The translations under genes and the position numbers were made by a program. Under the pieces are notes generated by a model, which saw only the letters and a list, made by a program, of their open reading frames with translations, searched no databases and was not told the DNA's origin. A DNA stretch of 64,000 nt from NCBI GenBank assembly GCA_951812925.1, contig OX638369.1, positions 57,302,228 to 57,366,227 on the forward strand, in the 5' to 3' direction. Below are positions 1-50,659 of the stretch, piece by piece; within the stretch, counting starts at the first letter, position 1, and every line of letters begins with the position of its first letter. Origin of the DNA: Calliopum simillimum (taxonomy: Eukaryota; Arthropoda; Insecta; Diptera; Lauxaniidae).

Positions 1-520
1 AGTCAACTACAATAATATACATTTTACAAGTTGGAAAAATTCTTGGTGAGTAAAACATAAAATAAATTAGTGTTTTTCACAACCACATGATATTACGAAG
101 GTATCACCTAAACCAAAAGGTGAGTCGCATGTATGTAAGTGCTTTTCATTTTACTTATTCTAGAACACACAAATAATTCATTTGATTTACACTATAGAGC
201 TCAGAATAAATTTAAAATACAACTAAAATACAACTTTGAATAACAGAGCTTTGATTGCTATAAATTACAATAATACGAAAATTCTAAGCTAAAAATTCAA
301 CAGTATACATTTTATTTTATACAATAGATTTTACTGTTTTAAATAGTAATCTAAGAGTGTTTTTTTTTTTTTTTTTTTTTTTTTTCATTGAAAGACTACT
401 AGTTTGAGCTACATATCGTATTTCTGAGCCACAACACGAGTGTTTTATAAGGTTAAGCATTATATGCTGATAGAAGTAATATGCATATTACATATAAAGT
501 GAAATAATTTTAAGCTTTAC
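1..520. other. Nak intron, left edge
   Basis: AT-rich intron sequence. A run of T at about 359-385 stands out. I see no coding signal or element ends. Confidence 0.6.
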
Positions 521-38326
<37,806 letters not shown>

Positions 38327-39172
38327 TTTGCTGTACAAATATCAATGTGCTTTTCGAAATTTCCGAGTGTCTGTTCAAGTTGTTGGTTGGTCCTGCGTTC
38401 AATTTTTTTTTTTTTTTTTTTTTTTTGGAGCAGGCACGGAGCAGCAACTGCTGGCTGTCTATTGGAGCGACTTTGTTGATAGCGCAATAGTTTTGTGTTG
38501 CGTGTTTGCAAGAGTTTTACTGCACAAAAAAATGGTATTTTGGATTCGTTTAATTAATTTGTATAGATGGTGTAGAAAATTTTATTTAAATTAATTCAAT
38601 GCTGAAACTTGATTTGCAATTTTTTTTTTTTTTTCTACTCTTTGTTTTTGTTTTTTTTTTTTTTGCTTTTTGCGTTAAGTTTTATTCTAAATAAATCACT
38701 GAACCTTACAAAATATTTTCTTACTTTAAAATAATAACCTGAAGAGTTAATCAATTAAAATTTCACAAAAGTTTTCAGCGAAGGAAGATTTATTGAAAAA
38801 CCTGACAGCTGAGTAGCTCGTAAACTGTCAAGTTTTTGCGTTTGTCCAAAATTTCACTTTTCTGCGCATATACGTCACGCGTGTTTCGCGGTTGCATTTT
38901 CCTTGGGGTAACATTTTTGGTATATTACCATACGATCGAAGCTATCAAATCGCAACTAGTTGAGCAAAAGAAGTTATTCAGGCAAAACCAAATATAAACC
39001 TTAATCAAAATATTTTCAGATCATGATTATATTAAATAGTTTGCAACGATTACATTACATTATTTTTCCACTACTTAACTTTACTTTTTCCAAAAATCCT
39101 GAAATTGATCTAGAACTAGAAAATTTCAACTGCCTAGCTGTAGTTTGATGATACGAGCATTATTACAACTTA
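38327..39172. other. Presumed 5' flank of Nak
   Basis: Contains T-tracts at 38402-38426 and around 38620-38665. The 5' UTR and promoter of Nak must be here or further right, but I cannot place a start site. No other gene seen. Confidence 0.5.
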
Positions 39173-39475
39173 CTGCCATACCTAAATTAGAGCGTCAGCG
39201 TTATTTTACTGTCAAAAATTTCTCATGTACATACAATTTGTATGGTGCATACCGAAATTGCCAACGCTTAACGTTCAGCTATTCGAATTTCCAACTTTGA
39301 CAAAGCGTTATGGAGTGAAGTTAACTGCAGAAAAGTAAAAAAAGAAACAACAATATGATTTTGACAAACAAATGACTTCAACGCAACACTCTTTATTTCG
39401 GTATGGCGCTTGACGCTTTTGTGTAACCTTAAATAACACAATGTCTGACGCTCCAATTTAGGTGTGGCAGTTAGG
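39173..39475. repeat. 300-bp MITE, copy 1
   Basis: The ends TGCCATACCTAAATTAGAGCGTCAG and its inverse (CTGACGCTCCAATTTAGGTGTGGCA) enclose blocks such as CGAAATTGCCAACGCTTAACG. An opposite-strand copy occurs at about 42535-42778. This is a short TIR element with no coding capacity. Confidence 0.8.
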
Positions 39476-40084
39476 TTCATGACGCAACCTGTGGATAGCT
39501 TTTTTTAATTTTTCTTTGAAAACCGAAAACGCAAACGGGCAAATTATTATGATGAAAAATGTTGTCAAAAGAATATTTCAAAATAAGGCTAAGTTTATGA
39601 TCAAGCGTACTTGCGACAGGCTACACGAGTACATATTATCTTCACAAAATAAAAAACCGTTTTTTTTTTTGTATTTTCTAAAATTACAGGCAATTTTGAA
39701 TAAAATGATACCTCAATCACTGAAAAATACCAAAAATTGACTAAGTAATGGCGTTTTGAAATCGTAAAATGAAAAACTCCAGTTTTTATAGATTGAAGTT
39801 CAAAGCTTGTCAATTATCAATTTTTAAAGGGTAGAGGTTCGCTAACACCGCTTTTATTGGTATTTGTAATTTGATTGTTCAGAACATGTCCAAGCACTGA
39901 ATTCCACCTTAAACTGAAAACCAGTAAAATTGGCCCTATCTGTTATTTTTAGCTGCACTACTTTATTTTGTGAGTGAAGATAAGGTACTTTTCCACTGGA
40001 CGGTAACATATATTGAAATTTTTCATTGAATATGTTTGTGCATCACTTTAATCTCGATCATCAACATAGCCTAGTAAAGGGACT

Positions 40085-40215
40085 AATAACCTGTTTACAT
40101 CGGAGATTAATTTAAAGATTAACTGCTGTTTTCAGATTTATTTGACGTTTAATACATGATGAATAAGGTGAGTTACAGCTGAATCACTTAATAAATCTCC
40201 GGTGGAAACAGGCTA
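40085..40215. repeat. 130-bp TIR element
   Basis: The left CCTGTTTACATCGGAGATTAA is matched by the right inverse (AAATCTCCGGTGGAAACAGG). It is a small MITE-like unit. The flanks 39480-40080 and 40216-41217 show no gene. Confidence 0.65.
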
Positions 40216-41225
40216 TAGAATTTATTCTTAATACTAATAGGTTAATAATAAGGCGCTGTCCATTAAAATCGTGCCGCAAAAATCTTCAAAATGGACCCTT
40301 TTTCCTCTATGTGACGGCAGCGCAGATGAAAAACACAAAAAAATGCATCAAGAGTAACGCTGTTCCTCTGAGGTTTATAGAAAACCCTTAAACAAATATA
40401 ATAAGGCGGGAGGTTAAGCACAATATTTTATTTGATATAACGTAAAAACTTTTAAAACTAAACGGCTTCTATTTTTGCAACAATTCGATTCAGTAGATAC
40501 TTGTTTGGAATGAAAAATTCTCTCATTAAAAAGTCTTTAAGTAAAAAACGCAATAATATAACTTCTTTTTCATACGATTTTTGGACAATCAAAAATTACA
40601 GCCTGCCGTGTTTAGAAACACAACTTAACGCAAATGCGAGTAAGCGCTTAGAAAGCGCATGACCGCGTAAACGAAACACATACAAAACACTTTTAACATA
40701 CTTGGCAACACTTTTTTTTTGCTAGAAAAAAATTGGCGACACAAAATGGAAATCGGTAAAATAAATAAAAACAGTTTTTTTCACGAATCCATATTTCAGT
40801 TTAACTAAAGAGATTTTTTTGCAAAAAACTTTATCATGCACTTTTGTTCCCACATATAAACTGTAAATATGTGATGAACTGATTCGTGGTTAAAAATCAA
40901 TCAAATTTTTCATGCCACTGAATTCGATCGATATATGTAAATTCCAATGATTTCGAATTTCATAATTTATTGTTGCTGCAGCAAACTCACTTCTTTTTAC
41001 GTGTTTATCGTTTATTTACAAATAAAATAAACAACACTCTGTGTGCAACGATTGCAATTAATAACTTTTTATGCAGAAACTTTTCACGTCCATCCAATAT
41101 TTGACGTTTTATTGGACTGACTTCAATAATAAGAAAATTTTGTCTTTGTTCTCTTAAAAAGAAGCGAATGTCAGTCGAGCAAAATACACGAAAGAGTTTT
41201 GTAAAATTCTGCGATAACATGTGAT

Positions 41226-42113
41226 CAGTGTTGCCAGCTAAGGGGATTCCCCCTAGATTTAGGGGATTTTAAAAGGTCTGGGGGGCAATCTAGGGGATTC
41301 ATTATTTAGGGGATTCGTTCAGTCTCGGCAAAAAACCTTGCAAACGAAGCGCTATGCAAAAATAGTATAATATCGATGACTCACAACGGCAGGGCAATGC
41401 ATATAAAGGGAAAAAACAAAGAAATTGGAATTTTTGCATGTGCTGTGTTTTTCTTGTAGCTGTGATTCTCGTTTAATCTATGCTAAAAGTTAAATAAAGT
41501 ATGCTTGCAAAACTCTATAAGATGTCGGCAAAGCGTCTGATGAGGAATTGACTTATTATAGTCAATTTTGACCTGTGGTGGGTCCCGAAACTAGTAACGC
41601 AAACCAGCCTTCCGATACATTTTTTTGCTTTTTTTATTTATGTGTATTTTTGCCTTGTTTTTTGTGTTTTTATTGTTGTTTTACTCAAAAACACTGAACA
41701 GTAAGCTCCAACCATCAATGTATTTTCATTGTTGGTAGCTAATAAGGTCTAGGGCAAATCTACGGGATACTTTTATATAAATGTTAAGAAAACCTTATTT
41801 TAAAATATGTTAACAAAAATATATAAATATGTTGAAACAACATTCACTTCATTTTGAAATTTGGAAAATTTTTTTTTTTGTTACCAAAACATAAATATTC
41901 CATATTTAGGGGAAATTTTACCAAAAGTCCAGTATTTGGGGGAAAATTCATTTTGAAAAATATTAATTTCGTTTTGCTATTTGGAACTTTTTTTTTTTTT
42001 TTAGTCGCAAAATATAACATTTTCTATTTAGGGGAAATTTCGTCAGAAAACCAAATTTAAGGGAAATCTCGTGCAATCTGGGGGAAAATATTAGAACCTA
42101 CCTGGCAACACTG
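41226..42113. mobile_element. hAT-type nonautonomous element rich in GGGGA/GGGGGAA
   Basis: The ends CAGTGTTGCCAG and CTGGCAACACTG are a typical hAT TIR. They are flanked by CATGTGAT (41218-41225) and GATGTGAT (42114-42121), an 8-bp duplication with one change. Inside, TTAGGGGATT/TTAGGGGAAATTT motifs recur many times (41252-41320 and 41905-42085). No transposase. Confidence 0.82.
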
Positions 42114-42534
42114 GATGTGATATTATTACAGGCCTGCCAACTCCATAATTCAATAACAGTGGTTATGGCAAGTTGTCAAAGTAAAAAAATGGAACCATGC
42201 ATCTTGCCTTGCTATCTGTCAAAAGACTAGAATCAAAACAAAGAAAGAAAAAGAAATTTGAAATTTTTTATATTTTAAATTCGTGTTTAATTAAATTGTT
42301 TCCTAAATTTTAAGAATTTTGATGATCAGAAAAATAGAAAAGCACGTAAGTTGTTTATTTATTATCGTTAACAACTCACTCTTCAGAAACTGCCGCCAAG
42401 CACTTGAGGGCAAACCATAAGAAAGTTGGTCATGGGAAATCGTGGGAAACTAAGTCACCATGATGTGATAAAACACCAGATATAAGCAATATTTGTTTAT
42501 GGAACTAAGCATGAAATCGGAATTGTACACAAAA

Positions 42535-42778
42535 GCGTCAGGCGCCATACCGAAATAGAGAGCGTTGCGTTGAAGTCATTTGTTTGTCAAAATCATATTG
42601 TTGTTTCTTTTTTTACTTTTCTGCAGCTAACTTCACTCCATAACGCTTTGTCAAATTTGGAAATTCGAATAGCTGAATGTTGAGCGTTGGCAATTTCGGT
42701 ATGCGCCATACAAATTGTATGTACAATAGAAATTTTTGACAGTAAAATAACGCTGACGCTCCAATTTAGGTATGGCAA
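42535..42778. repeat. MITE, copy 2 (opposite orientation to 39173-39475)
   Basis: It shares CTGCAGCTAACTTCACTCCATAACG, AATTTCGGTATG and the end GACGCTCCAATTTAGGTATGGCA with the reverse complement of copy 1. The left end is shortened. Confidence 0.78.
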
Positions 42779-43234
42779 TTAAACGGATTTTTAAAATATT
42801 AGAGTCATATCCGTCACAAAAGCTAAGTCGCAAAGATGCAGTGATTTATCTCATGAACCAGACATTGCGAAGTTGCCATCCGATGAGTGAATATCCCTGA
42901 TGAAGGGAGAATTTCCATACACATTTCTTTGGGAAATGGTTGGCATCTTCATCGCGTATCAACTTCCAAACAATGCCTTGTCATGAAATTCTGAACTTTT
43001 GTTACCAGGATCTTTGTAACTGGCAGCAATTTAGGCAGCGCAACTGTTCCAATCCATCAGGTTACTGAACTCTGTTTTCGGCTTTCAATGATTTTCAGTA
43101 CATGATTATCACCTTGGAAGGATTGACCATGAAGGAATTGTATTTCCCGCTACGCAATGCATTTTCACAATATTCAAAGCTTTTTAGAATACAAAATTTC
43201 AAAACCTGCAAACGAAAATTAAACGATACATATT

Positions 43235-44090
43235 TCTGATTTGCCTCAAATTCTGCTTGATGGCGTGGCACTAAAAGTTGTTAAAAAAGCCAAAAATTTA
43301 GGGTTCCACATAAACTCTTCATTAACTTGTGAAGACCACATTAACTCAGTTATTAGCAAAATATTTTATACTTTGCGTAACTTGAGAAGATCTGCATCTT
43401 TCATTCCAGTTGAAACAAAACGGAAATTAGTCCTTCAGCTTATAGTCCCTCTAATAACCTATTTCGAAGTCGTTTATAGTAATCTTGACTCTGCATCTCA
43501 TCATAAACTGTTGGTTGCTTTCAATAATGCGGCTCGTTTCGTTTATAGCAAAACAAGGTATGAGCATATCACGGTACTTGCTAACAAGATTCTTGGGTGT
43601 AACATCTTGAACTACATAAAGGCGAGAAACTGTATATTCTTACATAATTTGTTACACTCAAAGACACCATATTATTTATATGAAAAACTACAGTTTTCCA
43701 GGTCAAATAGAAATATAAATCTAATCATTCCTCGCTTTAATTACGTAAGCAGCAGCAGACTATTCTTTGTAAATGCCACTAGACTATGGAACTCATTGCC
43801 AAATACAATTAAAACTGTTTCACCTAAAAACAACTTCAAGCATTTAATCTTTCAGTATTTTTCCTCATAATCTTTACTCATTTTTACATTTTATTTTATA
43901 TTTACTCTATTTATCAGTATTTAAGAATTTAAAACCAATGTGATAACTATTTTTAAGATTGTTGTTATAATTTGGTTGTTATTACTATGAATAAGTGGCA
44001 TGTTAAAGACTAAGTCCTTCTATGCAAACAATTTAAATCAATAAATAAAATTAAAAATTTTTAAATAAAATAAATAAATATTAACAAATC
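43235..44090 (+). mobile_element. 5'-truncated non-LTR retrotransposon (reverse transcriptase C-terminus)
   Basis: One open frame (to stop at 43870) reads like the thumb and downstream region of a jockey/CR1-type reverse transcriptase polyprotein: NLGFHINSSLTCEDHIN, then YTLRNLRRSASFIP, then LVPLITY-like and RLWNSLPNTIK near the end. The catalytic FADD-type region is missing, so the copy is dead on arrival. An A-rich tail of AAATAAA repeats (about 44035-44085) closes the 3' end. Confidence 0.82.
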
Positions 44091-44693
44091 AATTGCCACC
44101 TTTGTTTTGTTTTGCTCACTGATTTGACATTTGCGAAGGAAAAAAATAATAAGAAGAAGCATCATTTTTTATTGCTGCAACCAGGGTTATTGAATCATCT
44201 GTTGCAGCGATAACAAATGCTGCTTCTTCTTATAATTTTAAACTACGAAAATGTCAAAATTCTTTCTTTTGATTCCAGTCTTTTGACAGATTTTTATTTA
44301 TTTATTTAAGTATAATACAATAAGATAAGAAATCTTTTAAAGTACACTGAAACTGAACCTAATAAATTAATTAATGTGTTGAACAATTGTAACAAAAATG
44401 AGTTAATAAGAACAATAGCTAGATAAAAAATTCTAAAAACAGATCTGATAAAGCAAAATGCTGATATACAAATTGAGACTATATTTTAAGCTACCAATAT
44501 CTGCAAGGCAAGATGCAGGGTTGCATTTTTTTAGTTTGACAACTTACCATAACCATTGTTTTTGAATCATGGTTAAGCGGAGGGAAGTGGTGCTTTCGTT
44601 TCCCTCCGTTTGCCTTCAAATTTGACGTGCCATCCGTGCCCGTGCCTTTCGTGTGACTTCGCACCTAGAGACAAATGTCAAAAAATAGGCCTT

Positions 44694-45468
44694 TTTACAT
44701 TAACAATCTAGCCATCAATATGCCAGTTATGCCAAGTTCACTTTTTTTCATCAATCTGAGAATGTATGCAGATTGATGAGAAACTGATTATGTAAACACT
44801 CATCAATCTGTATTGACAATCTGATTGCCGAAAAACAAAATTTTTTGACTTTCTGCTGTATTGATGACTTTATTAATGGGTAGGTTGACTGTGTAAACGC
44901 AATGAAAAATTTTCAGTACACTTTTAGTCAGAATAGATTTCAACGGGTGTACATCGTGCGGAAATGAAAATGGTTTGCAAATTTGATTTGTTTTTACTCA
45001 AAAACGGATAGTTTAATGATTTTGGTTTTTGCTGAAGCTTAATGGGAGCTTGAAGAGAACCTCTTAATTTTATGACTGGGACAAAATCAATTTACTGAAA
45101 CTGATTGTTATTATTTTATCAAAGACTCTTATTTTTAATTAAAAAAAAGATTTCAATAAAAAAATTTTAATAAATGGCCAAAGCCCATTTTTTGGTGGGT
45201 TTGGAAATGACAAATTGTTGCTGTGGACCCATTTAAATAAATTATTGGTGTATATTTTTATGTTTCCATTGTTTTTTATTAATTTATTTCTGTTATTTCC
45301 ATCAGCATATCAATTTCTATCATAAAAATTGTATACACTGTTGCTTTGTTTCTTCTTTGGCGTACAAAGAAACACTAAATATTGACAGTTTATTGAACAT
45401 GTAAACACTAACTCGGTTTGACATATTGATGACTAGATTGATGGCCACACTGATAATGTAAAATTGTT
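44694..45468. mobile_element. 775-bp TIR element with CATCAAT repeats
   Basis: The left TTTTACATTAACAATCTAGCC plus ATCAATATG is matched in inverse on the right (CATATTGATGACTAGATTGATGG then AATGTAAAA). Several additional ATCAATCTG/CAGATTGATG words lie within. No coding region. It ends 148 bp before the Tango6 start codon. Confidence 0.65.
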
Positions 45469-45615
45469 GTTGTTTTGCTAAATTTTACAGTACTTGCTAC
45501 CAAAAACCAAGAACAAGAAACGTGTCAGTTGTTAATTGTATCATGGTTTGAAGAATCGTTCGCAGTTTTTGCAGAAATTGGAGTAAAACTGAATAAAATA
45601 TAATTTGTTACCGAA

Positions 45616-48600
45616 ATGACAAATTTACCCAAATATTTACTCGTGCTGGAATCATTGAAATTTTCTGATTCTGACGGTAAGTATTCCAAGTAATTTTAAA
45701 AACAACTTTTTCTACATTTATATTTTACCACAGTGCCTCCACCTCCAGCATCGGCAATAGAAACTGAGCAATTACGCTTAGAAGAAAACCTAAGAACTGT
45801 AACAAAATACATAAAAATTGACATCAAGGACTTGGTCATTCAAATTTCAGCGGATCTTTATTTATCGGAATTGGTGGACAATTTTTCGCCTAAAGTCGTA
45901 TACTGCTTGTACCTGGAGCATGTGTTGCTTTATATTGTTAGTAATGTAAATTTTAATAGCGATGCAAAGGAAGATCTTATTTCTTCGAGTCATTTAAATT
46001 TATGTATTGAAGCCGTACAAGAATTGGCAAATTTCGCTTTACATGATGAACTGCATACACTGTTGCGCAGCCATCCAATTTTCGGATTAGAATCGCATTG
46101 TACGAATAATCCTAATTATGCTCATTTGAAATTTGCCATAGCATTATTTACGCGATTACTTGGTATAAAGCAATTTCATCTTGCAAATTCTATGGAATGT
46201 GTTGTACGCGATTATATAGGAGGGATTTTTACACTTTTTATAGCAAATGAACTGCAGGAGCATAAGTTAACGGAAGAACTATCCATTTACTTGCAGGAGA
46301 AACTCAACTTTATTTGGTCTGATGTTACAAAAATTGAATATTTTCGTAATATTCTGTTTTTAAAAGGTATCCAACAGCTACCATCACAAGTTCAAAAACG
46401 ATTGCATCGCGAATTGTTAAATAAAATAATGTGCAAAGATGGTTTTACTACTTTAGTTGCAACACTAATAACAGCACAACAAAGCAAAGAGGATGCAGAA
46501 CACAATCACAAGCAAACTTTTGAAATTATTGCCAATATTGTTGCATTTAAAGGACATAGTGAACGATTTCAATCCATTATGTTACGACAAATATTTAAAT
46601 TTATTAACTTGTGTATGCTCAATGAATCTATGATGAATAGCATGGGTGCTGGTTTGTTGACATTGCGTAGACTTTATAATTTGAATGAAAAAAATCAAGT
46701 TCAAGTCAAGTCGTGGATACATTCTTTTCTGAAACAGCTTATTCAGCCCGATGATTTGCTTAGTGGTCTTATGTTAATGGACCACAAAGAATTTTGTCTT
46801 TTGATATTTCAGCTTTATCATATATTCTGCACATCATCCGTTGAATGTCTACCAAGTGATATTTTGATTTTTTACTTGCCCTTGCTGCTGCATATATTTT
46901 ATGCTCTACCAGCAAATTTTTTACAAAAACATCAAATAAAACATTTGATAATACGTTGTTTATCCAACAGAACATCTGCAGAGTTATGTACTATTGTTGG
47001 TCAACTCTATAAAGGAAACTTTGGTTATCCTTGGATGAAGTTGCATGAACGAATATTGATTTATCCTAATGCTGAATGCACTCATCTCAATTTAAAAATT
47101 GTTTCAACCGAGTTCAAACAGGAAAATATTATCGCAGTAGCCTTACCTGAACTACTGCTGACAGGTGATCATAACATTTTAACATATCAAGTATTTATGT
47201 CACTGCTTCAACACATGACAGATTTTTTGTATGAAGATGATGTTTGTGAAGTAACATCTAAAATTGATTTACTCCAAACGCAAGAAGAGCTAATTACATT
47301 TTTGAATGATAAATATCCAGTTAAAGTTGATATATTACTATCACTCAATACACTTGTTTCACACGATGGCCTCAAATCTCAGCTTGTAGAAAATTGCTCA
47401 AACTTTATGAATTTTGTACGACGATCAATTGAAAAACGTGCTTCCATTTCAAGCCAGCAACGTGAATCTGCTGACCAAACATTACTTATTATGTTGACTT
47501 TAGCGCAGGAAATACTCGAATTCACAACAATGTCAGCAAGTTACCTTGACTTAGTACCAATACTTAAGTCACTTAAAACTCAAACACCCAATCAACTTAT
47601 TATACAGCGCATTGACTGTTTGCTTACGATTCTTTTGGATGATTTTAAGCCACAGAAAGCAAATGCAGCACAAGAAACTTTAGCGCCATATAATGCTGCG
47701 CGTTCACTTATTGAATCAAAAGAATCACATTTACAAGTTTATGGTATACAAATGTTATTGGATTTGTTGCGTCGACGTGATGCAATAACTCTGTCCAATG
47801 GTCACGTTATAATTGCCTTGGCTCTAACCACTTTGAAGCATAAGGAATCTTATACATTTCTTAACTGTGTTCGTCTGTTTGTTGGCTTAGTTGACATTAT
47901 GGAAGCTGAGGTACTGGAGATACTGTCCGATGAATATTTAAATGACAATGCTGAAATCGATTTTCGATTGGTTGTTGGCGAAGCAATTGTTAAAGTGAGC
48001 AAAGAATTGGGTAGGTACTTTGTAATTTATTATAATAGTAATTTACAACTAAAGTTATCGTTGTCAGTTTAAGAATTCGATCACTGGGTCGTTTGAGCTT
48101 GGCTATACCTCGAAGTTCTCCCACTCCAGATTTTTATGCAAAGATATTTACTGGGGTCGAAATATACAAAAAAAGTTTATTTTTAAATCGGTTAATTTTT
48201 GTCAAACTTTCTTTTTAATACAGAAACAATGTGAAGACCATTTTGTAACCGAAATTCGACCATGAAAGTCGAGCTCGTCGACCGATTTAAGAAAAAAAAA
48301 AAACGTTTTCTTTATATTTGGACCCCAGCGAATAACATTCCATAATAGAAACCCGGCGTGGGAGAACTTTAAGGTATAGCCGAGTTCAAACGACCCGTGT
48401 GGATGTTGATGAATTCAAAATCACAACTTTACCAATTTTATTATTTTTGAAACAAATTCATTGATTACTCGAAAACCCAACATATCTTTATGCTTTAGGA
48501 CCGATTTGCTACAAATACAAAGATGTTTTACTCAACTGCTTCATGCATGGTGCGCGGTCCTCAATTGATGAGTTTCGTTGGTCATCATTTTCAAATTTAT

Positions 48601-49052
48601 CACAATTATGCCGTATACTTTGCTATCAAGTTCATACATTTTTTAATGAGGTAAAATAAAAAATAGAATATCTTATGCTAATATGGAACTAAATTTCTTA
48701 TTTTCTATAGTTACTTTATCTTATCGATTGTGAGCTAACGACAGATAAATATTTACCAGCGAAACGCGCGGCTGTGCTTGTATTGGCCGAGCTCCTTGAA
48801 GGTATGGAAAACCTTATCGATTTTGAAGAAATGCTCTTACCTCTATATCGTGTTTTAAAAGCAATTGAAACTGACGAAAATTGCGATAGCAAAATGCGTT
48901 TACATGCTGCTAATGGTTTAAAAGCTTTATCAGAAAAATGCAAATCGCTGATTTTTCCTCAACAAGAATTGCAAAAAGAAATTCGTATACTTGGCATTAA
49001 AGAAAAACAAAACTCGAAGGGAAATCATAATCATATTTTAGAAATAAATTAG
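45616..49052 (+). CDS. Tango6: Tango6-like protein (RTP1 domains), 4 exons, 943 aa
   Basis: Exons are 45616-45676, 45734-48010, 48499-48650 and 48711-49052, all GT/AG, with matching phases. The first exon supplies MTNLPKYLLVLESLKFSDSD, which joins VPPPPASAIETEQ. The protein is an all-helical HEAT/ARM-like chain. About residues 676-781 (SLIESKESHLQVYGIQMLL through FRLVVGEAIVKVSKELG) match the RTP1_C1 pattern, and about 840-890 (KRAAVLVLAELLEGME...LLPLYRVLKAIE) the RTP1_C2 pattern. This pair identifies the Tango6/TMCO7/Rtp1 family, which is linked to Golgi organisation and secretion and, in yeast, RNA polymerase II assembly or import. It is transcribed towards L2HGDH (convergent) and away from Nak. 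AATAAA overlaps the stop codon. The call rests on domain pattern and size, not alignment. Confidence 0.85.
48011..48498. repeat. Tango6 intron 2 with a 330-bp foldback (48079-48405)
   Basis: Left CACTGGGTCGTTTGAGCTTGG with CTATACC..GAAGTTCTCCCA is matched in inverse by TGGGAGAACTTTAAGGTATAG with CCGAGTTCAAACGACCC. The arms continue through GACCCCAG/CTGGGGTC. Confidence 0.8.
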
Positions 49053-49110
49053 GTAGAAAATAATAAAATATCTTTCTAGTTTAATGGTATAAAATATTTA
49101 TTTCATAAGT

Positions 49111-50292
49111 CGCGACCTTAGAACAACAGGGTTCTATCTACACTCACATCACTTCCGAGAAACCTATGTTTGAATATTTCGTGTCGCATAACTTTTATGA
49201 ATTGATTTTAATCACAATATTATTTATATTACAAGCATTTGAATCCCGCGAGGATTTCATTGATACTAAAATAATTGAATTACGTTGTCTAATTAATAAG
49301 GAATTTAAGTTTAAAAAAATCTATAGAACTTTGTTGCTTAACGGTACTTGAAATTGAGAAACAAGGTTCTAACTGCCAGATGGAACTTCGTGTTTCTGTA
49401 AGATTTTTTTTTTTTTATTCAGATAGAACTTTGTGTTTCTGTAAGGTAGGCAAATTAGTTAAAATCATGTAATTTTGCTAAACAAGCCCCGATTTTGAGC
49501 CGGCATGGCTTATTTTGTTAGTAAATAGACTTACAAAAAACCAACACTTAAGATTTATGCAGTTTTTGGAAAAAGGTCGAAAAAGGGTTTTTGAAAAATT
49601 GACATACCTTTATGTATCATTCAAAGCGAGTATAACTTTTTAAAGAAAAATCACACAAGGCCAGTTTATAGCTCATTTTGAAGACAAAGAACAGTACTAA
49701 AATGTTACATTCAATAGAAAAGAGTAAAACAATTTTGGACGTCTTCTACACAACCTCAAAAATGTTGTTTTTGATCATTTTTGAAGATTTGGGGTAAAAT
49801 ATCTCGGAAACCATATAAGATATAGCGACTCTGATGCCAGATTCAGATTCAGCGTTGGCAAGTTTATTAAAAATGACTATTTTTGATTTGAATTCTTCAA
49901 TTTTCCAAAACTGTTTTTCGACCTTTTTTCAAAAACTGCATAAATCTTAAGTGCTGATTTTTTCTAAGTTCAATTACTAACAAAATGAGCAATGTCAGCT
50001 CGAAATCGGGACTTGTTAAACAAAATTACACGATTTTATCTAATTTGCCTGCCCCCTTTACAGAAGCACAAAGTTCTATCTGGCAGTTAGAACTTTGTGA
50101 AATTAATTTTAATTTGAATATGTGTAGATAGAACCTTGTGCATCTCAATTTCATTAATTATCTCAGAAACCATACGAGATAAAAAAATTTGAGTAGCGGT
50201 AATCGAAAGAGCGTGGTCTATTTAGTACGAAGCAATATATAACTCAATTTCACAAAAAATGTCAGTTAGAACCCTGTTGTTCTAAGGTCGCG
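49111..50292. repeat. 1.18-kb foldback between Tango6 and L2HGDH
   Basis: The first 25 bp (CGCGACCTTAGAACAACAGG GTTCT) are repeated in exact inverse at the right end. AAGT flanks both sides (49107-49110 and 50293-50296), a possible 4-bp duplication. Long internal arms also pair (for example AAGCCCCGATTTTGAGC against the inverse near 50000), as does the repeated motif AGAACTTTGTGTTTCTGTAA. No coding region. It separates two convergent genes. Confidence 0.82.
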
Positions 50293-50659
50293 AAGTGCAA
50301 GTCATTTAAAAAAAAAAAAAAAAAAAACAAATGCAAATGCAAATGCATAGATTTTATGGCTCGTAACTACAGAAAACCTCATTATATTTAAGCTCCAACA
50401 ATTTTTCATACAAAACTGTTAAATCTTAACTAAGCGATATGAATATGGGCTTAAATTTATTACAAGTCCAATGCTATTAAAATGCTTGATCCATTGTTAA
50501 TGTTATGGAAGCGATATAAATAATTTATTTTATTTTATTAACAAATATAAAATTGTTTTTAATATAAATTCAACGCTATTTTTCACATAATACAGATGCT
50601 GACCTTTGGGTTACAGTTTTTTTTTTTTTTTTATTTATAAAATATTACATAAAAAATAT

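Larger units (their letters stand above)
42138..44575. mobile_element. TIR element hosting a MITE and a non-LTR fragment
   Basis: The left block GTTATGGCAAGTTGTCAAAGT through TCTTGCCTTGC and CTGTCAAAAGACT is matched in inverse on the right by CTTTTGACAG (44276) and GCAAGGCAAGATGC through GACAACTTACCATAAC (44500-44562). The right arm is split by about 200 bp of AT-rich DNA. A small inner inverted repeat (44125-44260) is built around GAAGAAGCA...TGCTTCTTC. Confidence 0.6.

Noticed and set aside
39516..39740. A 74-aa plus-strand ORF
   Set aside because: No family resemblance, and homopolymer-driven composition; taken as chance.
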